DNA of 64,000 nt from Oreohelix idahoensis (Eukaryota; Mollusca; Gastropoda; Stylommatophora; Oreohelicidae): assembly GCA_024509875.1 (NCBI GenBank), contig JAMPIV010004915.1, positions 186,001 to 250,000 of the forward strand. Direction: 5' to 3'. A program made the position numbers and the translations under genes. Below, one piece after another: positions 54,773 through 64,000 of this stretch. Below the pieces are notes generated by a model. That model did no database searches. It was not told the origin of the DNA and saw only the letters and a list, made by a program, of their open reading frames with translations. Every line of letters begins with the position of its first letter. Position 1 is the stretch's first letter.

Positions 54773-56110
54773 ATCACTGGTTTCAATAGAACTGGCTGTG
54801 TCTGGTAAATCAATGTCTGTTTCTCGTTCATATGCTTCTACCATTTCTCTGTCATTTTGTTCGTTGGGGTCTAACAAAATTGCACTGGGGTTGACACTGT
54901 AGTTTCTCATTTCTTGTTCCGTTTCGTCTCCATAAGGATTGGTGGTATATGGTTCCACAAACTGTTTGGGGATAGTTTCTTCAGGATCTGATTGTTCAGG
55001 GTGATCAGCTGTGTTCCTGTTGTATAGCAGTGGTTGTTCTTCACTAGTATTCCAACTGGAGCTGCCTGAACTGGGAGTGTGGTACGTATTGATTGACGAA
55101 TGGTCACTGCGGGAGTAAGTTTGAGTGTGGATAAACGTTGACTTGGTATTGTCATCTCTTGATGTTTGAGGCATGATTTCTTCATTTCTAATACGCAGGT
55201 CTCTGTCTTGGAGTCGATTACGCAATTCTGCCTGTGGAATATCTTCTTCGCTTTCGGACGAGTCTCGTTGTTGTCTTGCTCGATGTACTGCATCGGTGGG
55301 TGGTCTGGGTACGTGGTCGTACTGGTAGAATTCAGAGTCTGTCGTCTCTGACTCTGATAAGTCTGTCGACTCTGTACTGGATGGATTATAATGTAGGGTG
55401 GCTTTTCTGACTGGTCTGGTAGTTGTAGTCAGAGGTGTAATGGGTCTGTGATTATCGATTCTGAGTTGTTTTGCATGAGCTTTTGTTCTATGGTTTTTCT
55501 CTTCATTCCAGATAATGAAGTTTACAGGCGTCGTTTGCTCTGTAATTTTGTATCCATCTAACCATCGGTCGTCGAATTTTGAGCTGCGGACATGTTTCTT
55601 GTAGTATACTCTGTCTCCTATTTTGAACGTTGGTAGCTTGGCTGATTTATCATGTTGTTTCTGCTTTTTGTGAAATGCCTTCTGCGTATTACGGTGTGCA
55701 ATCTGGTGAGCTTTTTGCTTTTCGTTAAGAATTATTTCTATGGGGTCTTCTCCCATATATTTTCGCTGTGGACGAAGGAGGTTATCTAAAGGAAAGTTTG
55801 GCTCCCTTCCGTACAGCATGTAAAATGGTGACATCCCTGTGGTATCATTCACATTTACTCGGATGGCTTCAAGAGCTTGGTTAATGTATAGGTCCCAGTA
55901 TTGGTGGTTCCCTTTGATATATTTGCAAATAATATCATGTAGGGTGGCATGCATGCGTTCATTTCTGCCATTTGCATTTGGGCAATAATAACTGGTTGTG
56001 GTATGTTCGATATTCAGCTGGTGTAAGGTGGCTTTAAATGGGTTACCGATAAACTGTTTACCGTTGTCCGAAATGATTCGTTTTGGACAGCCATGCCTGG
56101 GAATGAATTC
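54773..56110 (-). pseudogene. Gypsy integrase core C-terminal half and tail
   Basis: Reading resumes after a frameshift near 56105 in a run of A/T. It contains the end of the integrase core (Asp in a SDNGKQF motif and Glu in GRNERMHATL), INQALEAIRVNVND, GMSPFYMLYGREPNFP, then KIGDRVYYKKH and FDDRWLDGYKI, and a long acidic Ser/Thr-rich tail. The tail is cut at 54787 by the ORF1-only insertion. Confidence 0.85.
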
Positions 56111-58193
56111 TTGTTAAAAAAATTTGCGTGATGGACTGCGATGTGGCATCACTGAGTGGGTAGCTTTCTTGCCAAACAGAGTATTGGTCAACTATGTGCA
56201 GGAGGTATTTGTTGCCTGATTGGGTGAGTGGGTAAGGACCTGATATGTCAATGCTTACTGTTTGCATGGGATAATGGGAAGGTTGCATTTCTTGAAGGGG
56301 AATTAAATGTGGCTTCATGTTTCGCAATTTACATGTTTTGCAGGTGGCCACGTACTCTGTAATGTCTTTGTACATGGTTTGCCAATAATACCTTTTCTTT
56401 ATGACATCAATTGTTTTGTCTCTTCCCATGTGCCCGTTGTTATCATGGAACTGTAGCAGTACTTCTGGGATTATATGTGTTGGAATGACTTTTCTTAGTG
56501 TCCCTTCTTGTTTATGATCGATATAATATAGAGCTCCATCCGTTGGGTGTACTGTAAAATCTTTACTTTTTGTTGGGTTTTCCTTTACGTATGTGAGCAG
56601 CTTGACAATTTCTGCATCTTTTGCTTGTTCTACTCTCATGTCAAACATATCTTGACTTTCTTCTTCTACTTGAGTGGCGGAATCTGAAGTACTTCTTCGA
56701 CCTGATGAAGTAATTTCATTAATTTCTTTAGCATTATCGTCAATCTCTGAGGATGTGCCATCATTTTTGACTCTATTTGTTTTCACTTCAGTTTCATCAT
56801 CATATTTAATTCTGGATAGGAGATCTGTACAGATGTTTAATCTGCCAGGGATATGTTCGATAGTGGTGTCATAGGACTGTAAATTCATTGACCATGTCTG
56901 TAACTTCTTAGGCTGTTCCTGTGTTTTGGTGAGCCAGTTAACCAAAGGCTGATGATCAGTTCGGATAGTGAGTTTCGTCCCTCTAACATAAAAGTCTAAT
57001 TTCTGTACTGCATAGTGAATGGCGTATGCTTCTTTCTCAATGGTGGTCCACCGTTTCTGTGACTTTGACAATGCGTGGGATAAGAATGCAATGGGTTTCA
57101 CATTGGGGATGTCTGGTAGTATGGGTGTTTCATCTTCTAGTACTGGTTGCACCAAACACGCACCGATTGCGTTATTCGAGGCATCGGTGTATAGTATCAT
57201 GGGCTGAGAAATGTCTGGATGTCCAAGAAGCGGAATGGTGGTTAGGGCATTTTTTAGATATTCAAACGATTTCTGGCACTCTTCTGTCCATCTAAATCGT
57301 GCATACTTGCGGGTAAGGGCTATTAATGGCTCAGCTGCTTGCGAGAAATGTATGATATGGCGCCTATAGTATCCCACGGAACCGATAAAGGAGCGTGTTT
57401 GCTTGACTGTCTTGGGGCTAGGCATCTCTCTTATGGCCTTAACTTTGTCTTCGTCTGGTCTGATACCATCTCTATTGATGACGAAGCCTAAATATTTTGT
57501 TTCTGTCTTTAGAAACTCACACTTCGACAGTTTTAACTTTATTTGGTGATGCCTGAGTCTATCGAGGACTATTTCTATCTTGCGAAGGTGGTCTTCTATC
57601 GTGCCTGCGGTATGTATCAGTATATCGTCTATATATGCTAGGGCGAATGGTTGTAAACCTTTTAACACTTCGTCCATGAGTGACATATATGTTGCTGGCG
57701 ATCCTTTTAGACCAAATGGCATCACATTCCAAGAAAAGCTCCCAATGTGCGAACAGAATGTGGATTTCTGTTTTGCCTCAGGTGTCATGGGGATGCACCA
57801 AAAGCCTGACCTTGCATCAAGTGTGGTAAAGTAGGTAGACTTTCCCAACGTCGCAAGTAGGTCGTCTATTCTGGGCAGGGGGTAGGAAATGACTTTCGTG
57901 ATTTTGTTAAGGGCACGGTAGTCGCAGCAAAAGCGACTGGAACCATCTTTCTTCGATACTATCACTATGGGTGAGGACCATTGGGATCGGGATCTTTCAA
58001 AGATTCCTGCCTGTAGCATTTCATTTATAGACCTTTCCACCAGTTCTCTATTCTTCAAAGGCGTATGGTAGGGTTTTAGATGTATTGGCTCCTCTGTTGT
58101 TGTTTGTATGTCCATTGTGACAGTATTTTTTCTGCCTAATTCCATGTCATTGAGTGCGAATACGTCCTGGTGTTTTTCCACAAACGTTTTCAA
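56058..58193 (-). pseudogene. Gypsy RT, RNase H and integrase N-terminal part
   Basis: This 711-codon open stretch has RT motifs SKKDGSSRFCCDYRALN, LDARSGFWCIPM, MPFGLKGSPATYM and YIDDILIH. RNase H follows (LYTDASNNAIGACL, EKEAYAIHYAV, IRTDHQPL, DLLSR). The integrase zinc finger comes next (HDNNGHMGRDKT, CKTCK) and the first catalytic Asp in SIDISGPYP. It is conventional Ty3/gypsy order. The frame is lost at about 56060-56110 within the integrase. Its upstream edge is the duplication junction near 58537. Confidence 0.92.
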
Positions 58194-59100
58194 TCGTGGT
58201 CTATTTTCTTCTGTGGTGTTCAGGGTTGCTAGTAACTGGGATACCCTCTCTCTGCATCTATGGTCTGCTATGATATCTCTGGTCTGTCTTGATGCCTCTG
58301 TTTCTTTCCTGTAGTATTGGGGAATTTTTCTTGCATCTTGTGAAAATATCTGCTCCTGGTATGTGGCTTTCTTATGAGTATTTCTCTGCCGTTCGTTGGG
58401 CTGTGCTTGGTATTGTCTCCTCTGCCATGTACTGTGTGCATTTCAATTTGTCACTGCATTTACTGTATATTCATTTCTTATTTTATTTCTTTCGTTGTTG
58501 TGCCATTTTTTCTGTGCAGTAACTGCGCCTATCGTGCGAGGACCATTGGGATCGGGATCTTTCTTTTCCTGCGTGTAGCATTTCATTTATAGACCTTTCC
58601 ACCAGTTCTCTATTCTTCAAAGGCGTATGGTAGGGTTTTAGATGTATTGGCTCCTCTGTTGTTGTTTGTATGTCCATTGTGACAGTATTTTTTCTGCCTA
58701 ATTCCATGTCATTGAGTGCGAATACGTCCTGGTGTTTTTCCACAAACGTTTTCAATCGTGGTCTATTTTCTTCTGTGGTGTTCAGGGTTGCTAGTAACTG
58801 GGATACCCTCTCTCTGCATCTATGGTCTGCTATGATATCTCTGGTCTGTCTTGATGCCTCTGTTTCTTTCCTGTAGTATTGGGGAATTTTTCTTGCATCT
58901 TGTGAAAATATCTGCTCCTGGTATGTGGCTTTCTTATGAGTATTTCTCTGCCGTTCGTTGGGCTGTGCTTGGTATTGTCTCCTCTGCCATCTGCTGTGTG
59001 CATTTTCATTTGTCACTGCATTTACATGTATATTCATTTCTTATTTTATTTCTGGGGTAGTCGTTGTTGTGCCATTTTTTCTGATTATTTCTGCAGTAAC
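57973..59100. repeat. 562-bp tandem duplication inside pol
   Basis: Copies at about 57973-58537 and 58538-59100 share the protease-RT spacer end and the first part of RT. The GAGGACCATTGGGATCGGGA sequence marks the start of each. The upstream copy has lost part of its RT start (small deletions near 58567), so its frame dies. Differences are few, so the duplication is fairly recent. Confidence 0.92.
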
Positions 59101-59890
59101 TGCGCCTATCCGCGTGCGTTACTGTGTGTCTTTCTCTTGTGCTATAGGACTGTCTCCTTTCTGTGGGTGCAGTTTCTTTCGTCTTTCTGCTTTCCACCTT
59201 GTTGCTATAGTATCCTCCTGTGGTAGAGTCATATAAGAATTCTTCCTTTTCCTCGTGACATTCAATTGGTTTTGGGACTACATCATATCCACCTGTTTTT
59301 GCATTATATAGATACTCCATGGGGCATATATCTCTGTCCTGTCGCTTCGGATATCCTCCTGGCAAGACAATTTCTGTTTCTCTGTTACTCTGTGATATAC
59401 AGCACTTCATCTTTTCTCTTGGTGTGCTGGGGCGCAAAAATGAGTAATTATAGTCATTTTCATACCGTGGCCTTACTCTTCTTATATATGGACTGGTTCG
59501 TTTCTGCCTTCTGGGTAGGGTATGCTGTGGTGTAATATAAATGTGACTGGTATTTCTGTCTTTTTCTGCATAGGACTTATAACTGTTTACTTTTCGTGTA
59601 CCATGGTTATTTGTACTGCGATTTCGTGCACTATGTCCCGTGGGAGTGGTTGAGACAATTTGTGAATGGTCGCTATTGGTTTTAGTTTGTCTTAACGTTG
59701 ACGTATCCACTTGTGCTACAATTGTGCCTCTATTTATAGTGGTAGTTTTTCCTGACATATTCAATATCATGATGGGGAAATCTCTGGACTTTGAGACTTC
59801 AGCGATTTCCTCTGTAATTTGCAACAATGGGTCATCCATAATGCTTTCTTCTGCTAGGGGCTGTATTTGGATTGATTGCCCTGGTGTGAT
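59006..59890 (-). pseudogene. Gypsy protease-RT spacer
   Basis: A 277-codon frame begins DDPLLQITEEIAEVS, is rich in Arg/Lys/Tyr/Thr, and contains two similar motifs, EYLYNAKTGGYD and EFLYDSTTGGYY. No enzyme domain is recognised. It lies between protease and RT, in a frame one base off the protease, and runs into the duplicated RT segment. Confidence 0.7.
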
Positions 59891-59894
59891 GTAC

Positions 59895-60455
59895 TCAGAA
59901 TTTTTTTACTCTGCCTTTTGCTATAACTAGGGAGTTTGGGGCTACCGTTATGGGAGCTGTGAGTCTTACCAAGGACGCGATGTGGATATCGTCCTGGAGA
60001 TCGATGTAAATATTGTTGACTTTGATTTTCTGGAAGTCATAGTATATACGAACTTTGTGTTTGTTAAAGAAATCCCTCCCTAGGATAAGATTTCTAGACA
60101 TGTTTTTTGTAATAACAAATGGGTGTTCAAAATTTGTTTCACCCAAGGAAAATTTTACCCATGCTGTCCCAACTGAATTTAGTCTTTGTCCCGTGACTGA
60201 AGCTAGGTGTGTTTTGGACGGTTGAAATCGTACTAAATGTTGAATTTTTTTGAACAGCTGGAACCTAATAAGGCTGATGGATGCTCCTGTATCTACCAGT
60301 GCTCTATACTGTTGGCCCTGTATAGACATGATGCAGGAACTGGGGTCCGGATGTATGTTGGTTCCATCATTCAGCATTTCTTCATAATGTATTATTCTGG
60401 ATGGGGACTCACTTGACAATTTATGTTCTGTGTTGTTTCTTTTGTTTTGGACCAT
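59895..60455 (-). pseudogene. Gypsy aspartic protease
   Basis: The frame encodes YRALVDTGASISLIR with the catalytic DTGAS and a later NLILGRDFF flap-end motif, typical of retroelement proteases. It ends at a run of seven A in sense orientation (59901-59907), after which the spacer continues in the next frame. It is separated from gag by a stop and a frame change at 60456-60489. Confidence 0.85.
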
Positions 60456-60489
60456 TTTCTATGATAGTCACCCTCACTAACGGTCCTGT

Positions 60490-61566
60490 TTAGTGAGTGG
60501 CACGTCCGTTTCCCTGACGCATGAGGGGTTGAGGTGTGCCTCTGGTATACTGATTTCTGGTGTAATTACGTCGGGGTGGTGCGGGTTGTTGTGGTTGGTA
60601 ACCGCCTTCTCTTCTGAATGGTGCATTATTGTAATTTGCTCTGCAGGACTTGTAACCATGTCCGAGCCTACCGCATGTAAAGCATCCATTTGGGTTGACA
60701 TTATTAACGTCATTTGGCCTCTGTGTGGGGGGTCTGTAGTTGCGGGGCCTATCGTTCTGTTGTCGTGGGCGAGTCCATTGCCTCCTGGCATGGTCAACCT
60801 CCATAGGTTCATGCTCGGTATAGTCCCTATGGTCTAGTCGGGGTTCCCTACCTATTCTTTGTTGGAACCTTCGGCGAACATTTTCTTCCTGTATTGCTGC
60901 TTGGATTGTTTCAGCAATTGTCTTCGTGTCTTTTCTAAAGAGATGCATTCTGATGTTCTCTGCTCTAAGGCCATCAAGAAATGCCCCCACCAGCTGTATT
61001 TCCACATCAGGTGTGGTAGGTATTTCTCCACAAAACGCCTCTTCTGCCATATTGAGGAATCTATCTCCAAAAAGCTGTACCGATTCATCTCTTTCCTGTT
61101 TCATGCGTTTAAGGACTGACCAAGCGTGCATTTTGTCTATGATTTCTCCATATCTCTGGGTTAGTTCTTTTGTAAGGGACACGTAGGTCTCTGTGGGGTA
61201 CTGCTGGAACCTCCTTCTTAAAAAGTCAGTCACTAATGATTCGGAGCTTAACAGAGCGATTTTCTTTTTCTCATCATCTGTTATTGCCCCTGCTATTGCC
61301 GCAAATTTTTCCATGTCGGACAACCATCTTCTGAATTTTTTCTTGTCTCCATCGAACGGCTGAACGATGGATCTGACTTGAGTGAATTTCGCGTAGTTGT
61401 CAGTTTTCTGTAGGGTTTCAGTAATTTGCCGTAGCGCTATCATTGTTGGTCCTTCCATATTCTGTTTGTCCTGGGGCTGCAGTGGTTGTGCTTGAGCGGA
61501 TCGGTTTTCCTGTTGCTGCTGCTGTTCTACCCCGAGTTGCTGGAAATTTTCCATTAATTGGTCCAT
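60490..61566 (-). CDS. gag: Gypsy gag with CCHC knuckle
   Basis: A 358-residue frame starts MDQLMENFQQLG about 210 bp inside the 5' LTR. A Gln-rich N-terminus is followed by the capsid-type domain (VQPFDGDKKKFRRWLSDME, RRRFQQYP, AWSVLKRMKQ, VGAFLDGLR). A basic linker and one zinc knuckle, CFTCGRLGHGYKSC, come next, then a basic Arg/Gln/Pro tail. Gag assembles the particle and binds element RNA. The frame is intact. Protease follows in another frame. Confidence 0.92.
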   Translation of the reverse strand: MDQLMENFQQLGVEQQQQQENRSAQAQPLQPQDKQNMEGPTMIALRQITETLQKTDNYAKFTQVRSIVQPFDGDKKKFRRWLSDMEKFAAIAGAITDDEKKKIALLSSESLVTDFLRRRFQQYPTETYVSLTKELTQRYGEIIDKMHAWSVLKRMKQERDESVQLFGDRFLNMAEEAFCGEIPTTPDVEIQLVGAFLDGLRAENIRMHLFRKDTKTIAETIQAAIQEENVRRRFQQRIGREPRLDHRDYTEHEPMEVDHARRQWTRPRQQNDRPRNYRPPTQRPNDVNNVNPNGCFTCGRLGHGYKSCRANYNNAPFRREGGYQPQQPAPPRRNYTRNQYTRGTPQPLMRQGNGRATH

Positions 61567-61775
61567 CTTTCGTTAATGCTTCTGCTCTTTATTTTTGGTT
61601 ATAGGACTGGTCACTAGGCAACATATAGGATTGTGTTTTCCTGCTCAATACCTTTTTTAATGAGGACTGGCACGGGCACCATATAGACTAGATGTGTGGC
61701 CGGGGCAGGGAATTGGGGGTTGCTGTTTATGCAGAGAGTGTTAGATGTAGATACTAGCTTGTCCGCTAGAGTTAG
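61567..61775 (-). other. 5' leader of the gypsy element
   Basis: Only 209 bp separate gag from the 5' LTR. A TGG-starting primer site is not evident next to the LTR; the first element-sense bases are CTAACTCTAGCGGACAAGC, so priming may use another tRNA region. Confidence 0.6.
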
Positions 61776-64000
61776 TGATTGCTTTCTTACAGTCTTACAG
61801 GAGTTTTCCAGGTTCTGGGACTATCCTCTAAGGTGTATTAGTTAGGAGCAGTTCATAAAGCATTATAGTTTTCTTAACTGGCATTCTTTCCTTCCTTTCC
61901 AACATATATGTGTAGCAAGGTATATAAATGGACGACCTCTCTTTGGTCTCAACGTGAAATTTATTTAACTCAACATATATACATAATGGCGTGAAGGTTT
62001 TTCAGTATATTTCATTCAAATACCATGGTACATTTCTCATTTACGTAACGTGGGGGACTGACATCATGTGAATCACTCCGATTCAACATTTGAGGAATAT
62101 TCATCCCTGCTCAATACTATTCATTGAGTGCGTATATGTTTGCAGTTTATCACTCTGCTTGTTCATTAATTCAATAACTCTGGTTCATACTGCTATGATT
62201 GTTCCTTTAGATTTGCAAAAACCATCCTGTCTTGAACTGACAAATATTATAGGATAAATATGGCAAAACACTTACTGTCTTCCAGTTCAGAATATAACCA
62301 CAGTTAAATACACTTTGACATTTAAGCACTATAAACTTCAGATTTTCTAATCCAAAATTAGAAAATTCTTGATTGCAGTAAACCACTGCGGTCAGACACG
62401 TCAGCTTGTCTCTCAAGCTAGTCACGCAATGCTGACCTTTATTTTGGGTTCCGGACCGCTGGGGAAAAATCGCGTCGGTTCTAAATTTTCTGAGCTCACG
62501 ATTGGGTCAAAATCACGTGACTAATTTTGACATGTAACGCGACTCTATCCTAATTAAAATTTAATCTGTTTCTAGGAAAGTAGAAATTTATATGCTAATC
62601 TGGTTTTTATGGCCTGTTTCCAAAGGAACAACTATGTACATGGCTACATATAGATCCCGGGGCCCTGCAAATGTATCCCATAGGGAGACATTTGAGTACT
62701 ATCAACTCTAAAAAATATCCCAAAAATTTTCAGAAAAATTTAAAGTTCAAAAAATTTTCTAAGTCCAAAAATATTTCAGAAAAATTTAAACTAATTCCTA
62801 AACCTGGGTTCCTATATCTATATGGGACTGTCGTCTATAAAGGGGCCTTATTGATGGACATCATCTCCAAAAATTTTAGATCATCTTTCCTATCACAACC
62901 TTATTTCATCAAATTTACCAATTGGCAACACTGGCCAATAAAATCTTCAAAACATTTATAAGGTCATCACTCAAAAAAAATGTGACAAGTGGCAACACTG
63001 GGAAATATGAACAATAGAATATCTTATCTGCATAAATCAATTGCATTATCATAATCTAAATGCATGTTGACAACATATTATTTGTCATAGTGGGGGGCAA
63101 GGTGTAACATCATTTCTGTTTTGTCATTGGTTCCATATCCCTAGGCTTCAAGTACTCTAAAAATGTTGAAGTTATTTTCTTCCTGATGTTCCATAATCAT
63201 GGATGTAATTTATTTATTTATTTACCAAGTATTCTGCAATATTCCAAGAAATGTCCAAAATCTCCAAATCCTTATGGTAATGGTAATCCACTTTCATAAA
63301 ATAGCCAATGTTCTCATGGGTACTCATCATCTTCTTCTTTTTTTTTTTTTTTGTGAATGAGCTACTTGCTCATTATTACATGTAGAAAACATCTCTAGAC
63401 ATAATATGCATATATTTTCAAACGATAATATAACCAGCATCATTTTTATAAGCAATCATTTTTCACAATAAAAGCATTAAAACCTCATGGCTTATCCTTA
63501 TTTATTTGTCTGAATGTTTCCTGTATTTGACATTTTCCAAATGGTAAGTGTATAAATTCGTTCCATTGTAGAGAATGTTCTATATATTTTTGTTTCTCAA
63601 AATATGATGTTTGTCTCAAATATCCACACAGGTAATAGGTCTGGTAATGATCCTGTCCATAAGTCAGTTATTTCTAATCATTCCTTCTTTTCTGTCAACA
63701 CAGTATTTTTCCTGTGAACCCTTTCCTAGAAATATATATATATATATATTTTTTTTTTTTAAAGATCTTCTTTGACTTACAATTCATCAATTTTCAAACA
63801 TCAAATTATTCAGCAACCAACAGACGAATATGTTACTATCATATTATGAAATATAAGGGAAAAGGAAAATATAGTTTCAAATCATCATGAATTTTCTACG
63901 TTGGGTTCCGTATTACTTTATTTTCTCTGTTAAGACAACTGCTTATACTCTTGACAATATGTATCCATGTTGTCACTCTCAAGGCATCCTTGTATACAGT
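61776..64000 (-). repeat. 5' LTR, cut by the window end
   Basis: This is the promoter-side LTR of the minus-strand element. At least 2,225 bp are present and it continues outside the window. It matches 45571-47822 with about a dozen substitutions and small indels, for example the loss of about 25 bp near 62715. Confidence 0.9.

Larger units (their letters stand above)
45571..64000 (-). mobile_element. Ty3/gypsy retrotransposon with very long LTRs, nested insertions
   Basis: Direct repeats starting TGATTGCT at 45571 and 61776 are LTR copies. Between them the minus strand carries gag (CCHC), protease, spacer, RT, RNase H, integrase and a C-terminal tail in the ordinary Ty3/gypsy order. The right LTR runs off the window, so total length and flanking duplication are unknown. 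The coding part is broken by several frameshifts, a 562-bp duplication and an ORF1-only LINE. About a dozen substitutions and a 25-bp indel separate the visible LTR parts, so it is older than the element at 793-9830. Confidence 0.9.

Overview
This is an animal nuclear genome window, AT-rich and almost entirely made of transposable elements and tandem repeats. No bacterial, rRNA, intact tRNA or CRISPR features were seen. The mix (Ty3/gypsy elements, I-like and RTE-like LINEs, a Penelope-like remnant, a hAT transposon, tRNA-derived SINEs, foldback MITEs) and the one host gene suggest a marine invertebrate, perhaps a mollusc or other lophotrochozoan. That assignment is inference, not proof.

Layout. 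1-787: 75-bp minisatellite. 793-9830: near-intact LTR retrotransposon on the minus strand, with a perfect 5-bp target duplication, TG...CA LTRs and the pol order protease-integrase-RT-RNase H (Gmr1-like). 9949-12790: 65-bp minisatellite interrupted by a LINE tail. 13-16.5 kb: unclassified intergenic or intronic DNA, a LINE C-terminus and a 29-bp repeat. 16519-20180: hAT transposon with a dead transposase, itself split by a LINE fragment. 20.2-23.2 kb: LINE scraps, then a 66-bp minisatellite whose units resemble the intron end preceding the exon at 23226.

Host gene. Exons at 23226-23390 and 41930-42115 (plus strand) encode the C-terminal end of a GH18 di-N-acetylchitobiase-like enzyme. The 18.5-kb phase-0 intron between them holds a full-length RTE-like LINE (23432-26595), a second, decayed Gmr1-like element (about 27035-29585) with a LINE nested in it, several I-like LINE remnants (30362-32548, 35579-36493, 37690-39843), SINEs (33984-34213, 34392-34662), a foldback palindrome and a 231-bp MITE.

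Downstream. 42876-43712: 45-bp minisatellite open on both strands. 43725-44246: LINE tail. 44390-45245: Penelope-like GIY-YIG remnant followed by a hammerhead-like motif. 45571 to beyond 64000: a second Ty3/gypsy element on the minus strand with very long LTRs (at least 2.2 kb) and conventional pol order. It is broken by frameshifts and an internal 562-bp tandem duplication. A SINE (48682-48959) and a LINE (50062-50910) lie within its span, and an ORF1-only LINE (52516-54772) is inserted in its 3' coding tail.

The coding regions do not form a pathway. Apart from the chitobiase exons and one unexplained small acidic ORF, every coding signal belongs to a mobile element. Direct repeats at insertion junctions let the order of many insertions be read.
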